IMG/VR virus record: IMGVR_UViG_3300009545_000046
Location: 1-35,047 of that record
DNA: 35,047 bases
Strand: one strand, 5' to 3'
Origin: a virus
The notes below the pieces were generated by a model. It did no database searches. It had not been told where the DNA came from and was given only the letters and a program-made list of their open reading frames with translations. The position numbers and the translations under genes are program-made. Below are positions 1 through 8,900 of the stretch, one piece after another (the stretch's first letter is position 1; every line of letters starts with the position of its first letter).

Positions 1-18
1 AGGCGCAAGAAGGGTTGA
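1..18 (+). CDS. C-terminus of an upstream gene (partial)
   Basis: The first 18 bases read as Arg-Arg-Lys-Lys-Gly followed by TGA, just before the next start codon. In a packed tail module this is probably the end of a head-tail connector gene that starts outside the window. Only five residues are visible, so the product cannot be named. Confidence 0.3.
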   Translation, partial: RRKKG

Positions 19-24
19 TGCGCG

Positions 25-543
25 ATGCCCATTAATACCACGCAGGTGTACATCAATAACCTGCTCAATGGGTTGGTGTGGCCGTTTACCAACGTGCCCC
101 CTTTGGCGTCTCAGATCACCCCGCCCGACCCGAATGTCGAGGCCAACATTCCTCAGGCATACGTCTGGCCCAGCCGGGGCAAAGAAGGTCGCGATCCTCG
201 ACGTGGCGGCACCATTCCGCGTGCGACGGGTCCCAATTCACCGTCGGGTCTGAAAACGCAAACACACCGCCTCGACGTCTACCTCGTCTGGTGGGGACAA
301 GATGACGACCCCGATTCGGACACGCTATTTCCGGGCATGGTGGATTGGATCATGGAGACATTGCGTCTCACATCCGACACCACGCCTGTTCTGTTGGACC
401 CGTGGACGAACCGGGAAAGCTATCTCATCGATATCGGTGAGGATATGAACTACGAATTGACGATTCGTGCAGTGGCGGACGAACGGTACAACCGCTACGA
501 CGCACTGATCACGTGTGTCATCAACGAGGTGTTCGCAGCCTAA
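25..543 (+). CDS. putative tail terminator / head-tail joining protein
   Basis: This encodes 172 residues with no membrane segment. It sits directly upstream of the major tail protein, where siphophages usually carry the tail terminator that caps the tail tube at the head. The middle part has a Pro/Gly/Arg-rich loop (about residues 45-75). The C-terminal half alternates strands and helices, with an acidic patch around 92-97. The ATG at 25 follows AGAAGG at 9-14; an ATG at 18 is in another frame. The role is inferred from gene order and size, not from a recognised motif. A connector protein is the main alternative. Confidence 0.5.
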   Translation: MPINTTQVYINNLLNGLVWPFTNVPPLASQITPPDPNVEANIPQAYVWPSRGKEGRDPRRGGTIPRATGPNSPSGLKTQTHRLDVYLVWWGQDDDPDSDTLFPGMVDWIMETLRLTSDTTPVLLDPWTNRESYLIDIGEDMNYELTIRAVADERYNRYDALITCVINEVFAA

Positions 544-556
544 TGAAAGGAGCTGT

Positions 557-613
557 GTGACCTCAGCCAATGAGCGGCACGGTAGTGCAGCGCAGACTGG
601 AGGGGCTCAGTGA
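557..613 (+). CDS. possible 18-residue leader ORF before the major tail gene
   Basis: A GTG at 557 follows a near-ideal ribosome site AAAGGAG (546-552) by four bases. It opens an 18-codon frame whose TGA (611-613) overlaps the GTG start of the major tail gene (610-612) as GTGA. The layout matches the stop-start coupling used elsewhere in this genome. It could couple translation of the most abundant tail protein to an upstream ribosome load. The peptide has no recognisable domain, and coding status is unproven. Confidence 0.3.
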   Translation: MTSANERHGSAAQTGGAQ

Positions 614-1836
614 GCAACATTCCATCCTTTGTTTCGCCCTCCACTAAGACGTGGCTGGGGTTCGCACGTGAAACGTCTGTCGGCACCGCTGTGTTGCCAG
701 TCGTGACGATCCCCCTCGACAAGGGCACGTACGAGCCGGAAGACCTCATCAAGTACCTGCCGGATGAGGCCATCCGTGGGTCCATGGCGTTGGTCTACCA
801 GGAAGTTCAGGGCGTCGAGGACGCGTCGTTCTCGTATGGCGGTCCGGTTTTCGGCGACGTCTACGGCTATTTCTTGGACAACACTTTTGGCGACTTGTCC
901 ACCAGTGGTCAGCCGGCGATCGGCGGTAACTCCAATACGTCGGCCGCATCGTCCGCCGGCAACACCAACGTCACCGTCGCGGCGTCGGCCGGTTTCGCCA
1001 TCGGTCAGAACGTGCAGATCGACACGGGCATCGTGGCCGAGGTCGTCAAGGTGTCGGCCGTTGCCGGCAGCACGGTGACGTTTGCCGGCTACCCGTTGCG
1101 CTTCAACCACGCGAACAACGCCACGATTCAAACGGTCACTGGCTCGTACACCCACCGATTCAATTTGCTGAACAGTGGCACGGGTCAGCCTCCGACGCAT
1201 ACCGCAACGGACTACACCGCATTGACGACTACCGTCGGCGCGCGGTCGTACCCCAGCTTGTGTGTCGCACAGCTCGACTTCACGGGCAACGCCGAGGCGT
1301 TGTTCATGGGCAAGATCACCGGCAATAGCTGGATTTCCCAGCCGGCAGCCTCGACGCCGACCAACTCGACGAACTTCGTGGTGCCCGTCCCGGCGTGGCG
1401 AACGAACATCACCATCGGTTCTTCGGCGATCTACGACATTGGCCAGTGGGCCGTCAATATCAAGCGTCAGCTTCAGGTGTATTGGACGAATCAGGGCTTC
1501 CAGAATCCGTACATCATTGCGCGCGGCACGCTGGACGCCACGGGCACGCTGAACTTCTCCGTCGCTTATGACGAGACGGCGCTCTTGCAGTTCTTGAACA
1601 ACACTCAGCCGTCGGTCGTCATCAATGTCGACAACGGCCTGGCCGGCACGTCGCACATCAACTACACCTTCGTTTTTGCCCAGGCGGCGTTCGTGAAGTC
1701 AAAGATCGTCCGCTCTGGTGTGCTGATCGGCTACGACGACAGCATTCAGGCTGTGGCCAACACGTCCAATAGTGGCGGGTCTGGCGGCCTGGGCCCGGTG
1801 ACGGTCATTGTCACCAACAACTACGCGCCGTACTAA
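610..1836 (+). CDS. major tail (tube) protein
   Basis: This encodes 408 residues, the expected abundant tail-tube subunit, lying between a tail terminator candidate and the tail-assembly chaperone pair. The N-terminus has a Lys-Thr-Trp-Leu-Gly-Phe-Ala-Arg-Glu segment followed by Val-Gly-Thr-Ala, a pattern seen in actinophage tube proteins (the W-L-G-x-A-x-E-x-x-x-G-T-A type opening). Ala/Gly/Thr/Ser-rich beta-strand sequence follows. Residues about 95-180 look like an inserted domain, which would explain a length above the 200-300 residues of simple tubes. The GTG start at 610 is preceded by TGGAGGGG (598-605). The call rests on position, length and composition. Confidence 0.75.
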   Translation: MSNIPSFVSPSTKTWLGFARETSVGTAVLPVVTIPLDKGTYEPEDLIKYLPDEAIRGSMALVYQEVQGVEDASFSYGGPVFGDVYGYFLDNTFGDLSTSGQPAIGGNSNTSAASSAGNTNVTVAASAGFAIGQNVQIDTGIVAEVVKVSAVAGSTVTFAGYPLRFNHANNATIQTVTGSYTHRFNLLNSGTGQPPTHTATDYTALTTTVGARSYPSLCVAQLDFTGNAEALFMGKITGNSWISQPAASTPTNSTNFVVPVPAWRTNITIGSSAIYDIGQWAVNIKRQLQVYWTNQGFQNPYIIARGTLDATGTLNFSVAYDETALLQFLNNTQPSVVINVDNGLAGTSHINYTFVFAQAAFVKSKIVRSGVLIGYDDSIQAVANTSNSGGSGGLGPVTVIVTNNYAPY

Positions 1837-1853
1837 ATCGGAAGAGAGTAGCT

Positions 1854-2183
1854 ATGCGTATCGAGTTGCCCAGCGGTAACTGGGTCGAGGTTCGAGAGAA
1901 CCTCAAGGGCAAGGACAAGAGTGCCGTCCAGAGTGTCGTCCGCCTTTTTGTCACGGCCGGACAGGAGATTCAGGACAAGCATGAACTGGGGGGCGATCTC
2001 CAGTTCCAGATGCGTGACGCTTTGCTCGCCGGCACCATCACGGAATGGTCTTTCGATCAGCCGATTCCGGCAGTCGAAGGCGGCCCGGAAGCCGTTGGAG
2101 AACTCGATATCGACGACTACAACGAACTGCATGCACAGACTGAGCACCTCTTTAAGAAGGTGAGCAGCAAGGTCCCAAACTGA
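1854..2183 (+). CDS. tail assembly chaperone (G-like product)
   Basis: This encodes 109 residues, acidic toward the C-terminus, starting with ATG after GAAGAGAG. It lies between the major tail protein and the tape measure, the invariant place of the lambda G-like chaperone. Such chaperones bind the tape measure and recruit tube subunits. The last codons contain the slippery heptamer CCCAAAC (2174-2180) one codon before TGA. Most ribosomes should stop there and a fraction should shift to make the longer GT-like form. Confidence 0.8.
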   Translation: MRIELPSGNWVEVRENLKGKDKSAVQSVVRLFVTAGQEIQDKHELGGDLQFQMRDALLAGTITEWSFDQPIPAVEGGPEAVGELDIDDYNELHAQTEHLFKKVSSKVPN

Positions 2184-2440
2184 GGGAGAGCCAGAAACGG
2201 CTCGTCGCTTTCTTCGTGAGCCGTGGCTGGCAAGACGTCCCCCTCCCCCAAAGCATGGACCCCAAATTGTTGGTGTGGCGCTTCTTCGCAAAAACGTACG
2301 GCTGGACGCCGGACCAAGTCGAAGAAGCGCCACTCGACGTTCAGATGTGGTTTCCGTTGATCGAAGAAGCAGTTCACGAAGCCCAAGAACTGCTCTCCAA
2401 GGCTGAAGCGAGATCACAGAATACGCGCATGGGGAGGTGA
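1854..2440 (+). CDS. tail assembly chaperone, -1 frameshift product (GT-like)
   Basis: A -1 shift at CCCAAAC (2174-2180) joins the 109-residue frame to the downstream open frame, which is open from 2156 to the TGA at 2438-2440. The fusion would be about 195 residues. The added part starts P-K-L-R-E-S-Q-K-R-L and carries aromatic-rich helices plus a Lys/Gln/Glu-rich end. The downstream frame has no convincing start of its own (the first is a GTG at 2216 without a good ribosome site). That is expected if it is reached only by frameshifting, as with gpGT of lambda and most siphophages. The GT form normally bridges tape measure and tail-tube subunits and is absent from the virion. Confidence 0.8.
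2174..2180 (+). promoter_or_regulatory. programmed -1 ribosomal frameshift site CCCAAAC
   Basis: In the zero frame the codons are CCA AAC preceded by C, giving a perfect X XXY YYZ heptamer. A stop follows immediately (TGA 2181-2183). The -1 frame is closed upstream by TAA at 2153-2155, so the shift must occur in a 25-base window in which this is the only canonical slippery sequence. Confidence 0.85.
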
Positions 2441-2442
2441 CC

Positions 2443-2862
2443 ATGGCCGGCGCTGAGGGAGCCCTGTCGAGGTTGCAGGAAATGCTGTTAGCCGGAATCG
2501 ACTCTGCGGACGGCGCAGCACTGGCCATGGGAGAGGTGACCGAACGCGCTGTGCGGTCACAGTTGTCCAAGTCGTCACACCCGCTGGGCACACCGACTCC
2601 GTCCGCCCCCGGCAGTCCGCCCGCGATGATCAGCGGACGACTGCGCGACAGCGTCACCACGAAAATGACGGGGAACGGCACTGCCGTTGTGGGTGGTACA
2701 GCCCCTTATAGCCGAATCCATCAGTTTGGTGGCTATTCCGGCCGTAACCACGCTACACGCACCCCGGCTCGGCCTTATCTCGAAGCCGCGTGGGACGAAG
2801 CAGCCGGTGAGGCATATGACGCCGCGATCGACGTAATTGTAGGGATGGTCTATCGTGGCTGA
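2443..2862 (+). CDS. phage virion morphogenesis / HK97 gp10-like neck or tail-completion protein
   Basis: This encodes 139 residues. The segment I-H-Q-F-G-G (about 91-96) followed by an R-T-P-A-R-P-Y-L stretch (107-114) is the signature of the phage virion morphogenesis (Phage_tail_S, PF05069) / gp10 type of tail-completion proteins. The ATG at 2443 sits five bases after GGGGAGG (2431-2437). A GTG at 2437 overlaps the chaperone stop and is the alternative start. Such genes usually lie before the major tail protein; here the gene lies between the chaperones and the tape measure. The product probably acts at the head-tail junction. Confidence 0.65.
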   Translation: MAGAEGALSRLQEMLLAGIDSADGAALAMGEVTERAVRSQLSKSSHPLGTPTPSAPGSPPAMISGRLRDSVTTKMTGNGTAVVGGTAPYSRIHQFGGYSGRNHATRTPARPYLEAAWDEAAGEAYDAAIDVIVGMVYRG

Positions 2863-5800
2863 AGTTCTGCCTCCCGCAATTCTTGAGCTCGTCGTCGACA
2901 CTGCTCAGTGGATTGCGGGCCTGCAAGAGGCGATTGCCGCCTTGGAGGAATTCGACTCGGCGCTGGCAGAAACTTCCGCCAATCTAACGGTCTTTTCCGA
3001 CGAGATGGCCGGGGCTATGACCGACGCGGCGGCGGCCACCGAGGAAGCCGCCGCAACCGTTGTTGCCGCCACTGACGAAGCCGCCGCCGCGTACGAACAC
3101 CTCGCCGAGGCCGCTGACGCTTCTGCTGCGTCCATGGATGCTGCCGCCGCGTCGTCCGCCGAGGCGGGGAAGGCCTCAGCCGCCTCGGCGGACAGCGTGG
3201 GCGGTGCGGGTGTGGCACTCGGCGCGGTTGTCGAAAAGACCGGCCTTGCTATTGGCACCGTAGCCATTGCCAGCGCCACAATGGCAGCCGATTTTCAAGC
3301 TTCCGTCACCCGACTGGTGACCAGTGCCGGCGAATCGCAGCAGGCCACTCAAATGGTTAGCGACGGCCTGACAGGCATGGCCACCCAGGTTGGCTTCACG
3401 GCCAACGAGCTGGCGAAGGCCATGTACCCCATTGAATCGGCGGGGTATCACGCAGCCGACGGTTTGACGGTCATGAAAGCCGCTGCCGAAGGCGCAAAAG
3501 ACGAGGGTGCAGACCTGACGCACGTCGCCGACGCGGTGACCACCGTCATGCAGGACTACAACCTGAAGGCAAGCGACGCCGCAAATATTACCAGCGAAAT
3601 GGTGAAGGCCATTTCGTACGGTAAGACGAACTTCGACGCATTCTCGAAGTCGCTCGCCACGGTGCTGCCCATCGCCTCGGCGGTTCATCTGAGCTTCGCC
3701 GATGTGGCTTCCGTTGAGGCGGCCATGACGGCACATGGCACGACCGCGCAGCGTGCCGCGCAAGACGTCGCTGCTGCGATCAAGAGCTTGATCGCACCCA
3801 CGACGCAGATGACCAAGGAATTCACGCAGCTGGGCATCACGTCGGACGATGTTCAGCAGCATTTGAGCAACCAGGGTCTTGCCGGCACGCTGGAATGGTT
3901 GCGCCAGGTTGCGGAGAAGAATGCCGCCGCCATTGGGCAGACAGTTCCCGAGGCGATGAAAAAGCTGATCGGCACGTCGCCCGGTTTGCAAGCCGCCCTG
4001 GAGGCGACTAACGGCCAGGCGGACAGCCTGACCGATGCCATTAAGGCCGTCGGTTCTGCGACACAGGATGCCAATGGCGATGTCTTGGGCTTCTCTGAAG
4101 TTCAGGGAAACCTGAGCTTTAGCTTCTCGCAATTCAAGGCGCAGCTTGAAAATACGGCAATCGCCATCGGCAACGTCATGGCACCGGCGCTGAACAGCCT
4201 GTTCAAAATGCTCGACAATACGCTGGAAGGCCTGTCGAAGAACACCGCCGTCGGCGACGCGTTTAAGAACATCGTTGATGTGATCGGCAATTCTATTACG
4301 GCGCTGACCCCAGTATTTGGCCCACTGGCTGACGCTTTTCGCGATTTCATCAAGGTTGCTGGCTCACTGCTCGTCGATGCGCTGAAGATCCTCGCCCCTA
4401 TGCTTGCCGTGGTGCTGACTGCTTTCGATGATTTGATGAAGGCGATCGAACCGTTGCTGCCCATGATCGAGAAGATCGCAACGCAGCTCGGCGACATGTG
4501 GGGCAAGGCGTTGCAGCAAATGCTTGATGCGCTTACGCCCCTCTTGCCGCCGTTGACCGATTTTGTAAGTTCGATACTACAAGCGCTTGTTGACATTATT
4601 CCAGAGGCCGAGCCCGCCCTTTTGAATCTGGCTAAGGCATTCGACGGCATCGCAACGGCGCTGACGCCTTTGATTCCCGTCTTTACGCAGGTCGTCAAGC
4701 AGTCGACGCCAGGCCTTATCGAAGCTGCCAAGATTGCTGCGGGCTTCCTGGACGCGTTGGCCAGCAGCACCAAGGATGTCGTCAAGGGCTTCTCCGACGT
4801 GGTCACCTGGATTTCGTCCGCCATTAGCTGGCTCGGAAAGCTTCCGGATGCCGCCGATGCTGCGATTATGTCGGTCGGAAAATGGGTAATCGGCCTGGGT
4901 ACTCAGGCCAATACTGGCGCAAGCAATTTCGGCAAGGAATTGCAGACGGGCGCGAAGAATGCCATGGACGGCTTCCTGAAGTACATTCAGGACGGCGGAA
5001 ATCGCGTTCTCGTCTACTTCGAGCACATGCCCACTGTAATTGGCCAGCAGGTCGGCTACCTCGCCGGCACGCTGGCCAAGGGCGGTCTCGACATCATGCG
5101 CAAGTTCGACGATGGAATCTTGCAGGGCGTCGTGGCGGTGTACAACTTCTTCCGCGATCTGCCGAACAAGGTTCAAGCCATTCTGACGGATATTGGAAAC
5201 TGGCTTCTTGGTGACGGAAATTCACTCGTCAAGGGATTGAATGACGGCATCAATCAGCAGGATCAGAACGTCCTTAATTGGTTCAGGACGTTGCCTGACA
5301 AAATCCAGTCCATCCTGTCAAGCATCGGCCAGTGGCTCGTCGGCAATGGCGCTCAACTGATTCAGGGCATCCAGGACGGCATCAAGCAGAGTGAACAAGG
5401 CCTCTTCGACTGGTTCAATCAATTGCCTGGTCGGATCGGTGCGTTTTTCGTCAATGCACAAAACTGGCTCGTCAACGCTGGCTATTCCCTCGTTACGGGC
5501 CTCGCCAAGGGTATTTGGAACGGCTGGAACTGGCTCATGGGCCAGATCAACAGCTTCGCAGACAGCATCATCGCCGGCTTTAAAGCCGCGTTTGAACATG
5601 GCTCGCCTTCTCGTCGAATGGCGCGTGAAGTCGGCGTGCACCTCACGACCGGTATCGCGATGGGCATGATCAATGGCATGCCCGCCATTCAGGACGCCAT
5701 TGCTCACATCGGGGGCGTGGTTTCCAATCCGGCCATGTATCGCGGCGTGGGTGTAGCCGGATTGCCTTCCGGGATCGGCGGCGCGGCAGGCGTTGGTGCC

Positions 5801-5950
5801 GGCGGTGGCAACCTCGTCATCGTTAACAACATTGCAGGCTCCGTCGTGGCCGAACAGCAGATCCAGCGTCTCAATCAGACGCAGACATTGCGTTACGACT
5901 TCCGCAATCCGACGAACGGATTGTCGCTGTTCGGAAGGGGAACCGTCTAG
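2855..5950 (+). CDS. tail tape measure protein
   Basis: This encodes 1031 residues. It opens with a helical segment, then a long Ala/Glu-rich coiled-coil-like stretch (about 40-120). A TP901-type tape measure core follows (about 140-330, with the Q-V-G-F-T-A-N-E-L-A-K-A-M opening). Hydrophobic helical segments (about 430-640) follow, then four tandem 44-residue repeats (723-898). The end carries the H-G-S-P-S-R-R-M motif (about 918-925) typical of tape-measure C-termini. The GTG start at 2855 overlaps the upstream gene by 8 bases. Tape measures set tail length at roughly 1.5 angstrom per residue, so a tail near 150 nm is inferred. The overlap with the next gene (TAGTG) suggests coupled translation. 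Confidence 0.93.
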   Translation: MAEVLPPAILELVVDTAQWIAGLQEAIAALEEFDSALAETSANLTVFSDEMAGAMTDAAAATEEAAATVVAATDEAAAAYEHLAEAADASAASMDAAAASSAEAGKASAASADSVGGAGVALGAVVEKTGLAIGTVAIASATMAADFQASVTRLVTSAGESQQATQMVSDGLTGMATQVGFTANELAKAMYPIESAGYHAADGLTVMKAAAEGAKDEGADLTHVADAVTTVMQDYNLKASDAANITSEMVKAISYGKTNFDAFSKSLATVLPIASAVHLSFADVASVEAAMTAHGTTAQRAAQDVAAAIKSLIAPTTQMTKEFTQLGITSDDVQQHLSNQGLAGTLEWLRQVAEKNAAAIGQTVPEAMKKLIGTSPGLQAALEATNGQADSLTDAIKAVGSATQDANGDVLGFSEVQGNLSFSFSQFKAQLENTAIAIGNVMAPALNSLFKMLDNTLEGLSKNTAVGDAFKNIVDVIGNSITALTPVFGPLADAFRDFIKVAGSLLVDALKILAPMLAVVLTAFDDLMKAIEPLLPMIEKIATQLGDMWGKALQQMLDALTPLLPPLTDFVSSILQALVDIIPEAEPALLNLAKAFDGIATALTPLIPVFTQVVKQSTPGLIEAAKIAAGFLDALASSTKDVVKGFSDVVTWISSAISWLGKLPDAADAAIMSVGKWVIGLGTQANTGASNFGKELQTGAKNAMDGFLKYIQDGGNRVLVYFEHMPTVIGQQVGYLAGTLAKGGLDIMRKFDDGILQGVVAVYNFFRDLPNKVQAILTDIGNWLLGDGNSLVKGLNDGINQQDQNVLNWFRTLPDKIQSILSSIGQWLVGNGAQLIQGIQDGIKQSEQGLFDWFNQLPGRIGAFFVNAQNWLVNAGYSLVTGLAKGIWNGWNWLMGQINSFADSIIAGFKAAFEHGSPSRRMAREVGVHLTTGIAMGMINGMPAIQDAIAHIGGVVSNPAMYRGVGVAGLPSGIGGAAGVGAGGGNLVIVNNIAGSVVAEQQIQRLNQTQTLRYDFRNPTNGLSLFGRGTV
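5021..5548 (+). repeat. four tandem 132-bp (44-residue) repeats in the tape measure
   Basis: Blocks start at 5021, 5153, 5285 and 5417, each exactly 44 codons. Each opens x-x-[LM]-P-x-x-[IV], carries W-L-[LV]-x-x-G-x-x-L-[VI]-x-G-[LI]-x-x-G-I in the middle, and ends before an aromatic pair such as W-F or F-F. The two central blocks are the most alike, and the first and last have diverged. An integral repeat length fits tail-length evolution by unequal recombination of whole modules. Confidence 0.75.
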
Positions 5951-8900
5951 TGGCCGTTCCGCAGGTTGTCCAGGTCTACGACGGCTCGTGGTCGGTGACG
6001 GACACGTACAGCCAAACGCCGCCCGCCAACCAGATGCTCAATATCACGGTCAACGGCATTACCGGCGGCAACTGGATGTTCTGCTTCACGGGTTGGCACG
6101 CCGTCACGCAGCTGCCGACGACCGTGGCCGTGGGCGACGACGCCGGAAATTACTGGGTTCCACTGGCGTCGTCGCCTCCCGTTGTCGCGCCAACGGTCTT
6201 TCTGCTGAACCAGAACTACAGTTTTCAAAACGGTGTAACAGCGCCCTGGACGGTGAGCAATGGCACGCTCACAGCAGTCAACACGAAGTCGTATGGCAAC
6301 AATCCGTATTCAGGAAAGGTTGTCAACAACGGTACGAGCAATACCGTCAGCACCACTTCGGGTAATGTCAGCATTTCGGGATTCACGTCCGGCCTGGTAT
6401 CCGGAAGTGCTTACCTGTGGTTCACGAATTCCGTAACCACTGCACGTGTCGACATCAACTGGTACAACTCTTCCGGCTCCTTGCTTTCCACGACCACGGG
6501 CGCGAACAACACCATTCCGGCGCAATCGTGGACCAATGTCACCACACTGGCCGCCCCGGTGGCGAGTGCCGTTACTGCGTCTATCAATATCGCAGTCAGC
6601 GGCTCGTCACCGCCGGCAGCCGGCAATGTGTGGTACATCTCGAATGCCGGCGTGTCGCAGCCGCGCGTGCTGAATCAAAATCCGTACTTCACCACGACGC
6701 CGGCCTTGACGGGATGGACGGGAACAAACGGAACGTTTTCGTCGTCAACCGCACAGATGTACAACACTTTTCCGTCGGTTCGTATTACGCCTAATGGGAC
6801 ATCAAGTTCGGTAACGCTAAGAACTGACACGAGCCATCTGGTCAGCGTTGTCCCGAATCAGTTCTACGCAGCATCCGGTTATTTGTACTGTCCGACGGGT
6901 ATCAATTTCACCGCAGCAGAAATTCTGTGGTACAACTCGTCGCTCACCAACATTTCGACCAGCATCGGTAGTCCTTACACGTACATTCCCCCCGGAGAAT
7001 GGACCCAGGTAACCAATCTGGCTCAAGCTCCGACAGGGGCGGCGTTCGCTTCGGTGGGTGTCGGCGCTTTTAATCGACCCAATGCGTGGGATTTCTTCTA
7101 CGCCGCTCAGGTCACCCTGAACAAGACTCAGGGGTGGAGCTCGACGGCGCAGTGTTCCATCTGGGCAGCTCCGAATGTATCGCCTTCGACGACGCAGGTG
7201 TCTGTTTCCCCGTTGGGGCAGGTCACTGCGTTGGCCTCCATTGTCTGGCAGGTCAACAACATGCCGACGTGGTTGACAACCGACACCCTTGCCGCGACCT
7301 TCACCAATGAATCGTCCACTACGTCATTGACCCTTACGCCGTCGCAGGCGGATTTCGTTGTCTCCATGGCGGCGGCTGAGCGGTCGCAGCAGTGGACGAC
7401 TGATTATGCGCACATCGGTGGGTGGGATCTTTCATACAGCGCCTCGTGGGGTACAACCAATAACACGACTGTCGAGGGCGACGTATACATTAAGGTGGCG
7501 GCGCAGCCGGCGACCAGTGGCGCGTCGACTCCGCTTTTCTATTCCATTAATCCGCTGAACAACAATCCGGTCTTCGCGGCGAGCGTAACAGGCTGGACGG
7601 CGACCAACGCGACCCTCAGCTCGATTACCGGATTTACCAATCCTTCGGTTTATCACGCGGACACACGTCTCACCACCAACAACTGCGCGCTCGTGAAACC
7701 CGCAGGTGGATTCAGTGCGTTGAATATGTACGCCAACCTGGCGACCGCCCCTGCCGTGACCCCGGGGCTCGATTACACGGTGGAGGGGTACTTTTTCTCG
7801 CCGCCAGGATGGACGAGTAACGTTCTGGCCATTCAGTGGTTGAATGGCTCGCGAACGTTGCTATCGACGGCGGTGAGCTCCAACTTCACCCTGGGCAGCA
7901 GCGCATGGGCTAACACTTCATTCACCGCCGTGGCCCCACCTGGGGCGGCGTTTGCGACGCCCACGTTTGGTCAAAACGGTTCACCGCCTACGAGCGCTAC
8001 CACTTATGTCGGACGATTGACGCTCACGCAGGCCAATAACAACCTTCTGGATCTCAGTCAAACCATCGTCGGGTTGCAGCTTAATCCGCAAGCGCCGGCC
8101 ATAGTAAATCCGCTGTGGCCGTACCTGAAACTGGAGGCCGCTTTCGGCTACCCGTCCAGCACGCCGCCGGACCAGTTGCAGTACGTGGATATTTCCACAC
8201 GTTTGCTCTCGGTGAATCTCCAGCGCGGCAGGCAGTATGAACTAAACAGCCTGCAAGCAGGTACGGCGAATTTCGTGCTGCGTAATGATGACGGATACCT
8301 GACGCCCAGCAACACACAAAGCCCTTATACGATTCAAGCGTATACGCCAATTCGCCTGACCGCTATATGGCAGGGCAAAAGCTATCCGGTGTTTGTTGGC
8401 TACATGGAACGGTGGCCCGAAGTATGGAGCGATCCACACTGGGGCGAGGTCAATGCGGTCGGCGTGGACGCGTGGGCCATGTTCGTCGGCATCATGCCGA
8501 GCATCGTCAAAGGCGAACGTCTCATCGACGGACCAGCGGGTTATTGGCCATGTGGAGATGGCAACAGTTCCAGTACGGCCATCAACATCGGCGTTATGGG
8601 CAATTCGACGCCACTCCAGGTCGTACAGGCGGCGAGTGGCCCCGGCGCGGGTACGCAGGCCTTCGGCGACAGCTCGATCAAGCTGGTGGGCGACTCGGGG
8701 ACGAACTGGGCCCTGAGTGGCCTGCTGTCCAGCCAGGGCAGCCAGGGCTTCTCGCTGACGTACAGCGGCGTGCCATTGCCACCGACCGACGTAGGCGTGA
8801 CCGTCACCTGGTGGATGAAGGTCCCGTACACCGGCCCCGTAACCACAGCGGCTCGGAGCGCCATCTTCACCGCGACCGGGCCGACCGGTCCAATCATCCA

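Noticed and set aside
607-1656. A 349-codon minus-strand open frame antisense to the major tail gene
   Set aside because: Arg/His/Val-rich shadow of a real gene on the other strand, without ribosome site or operon context.
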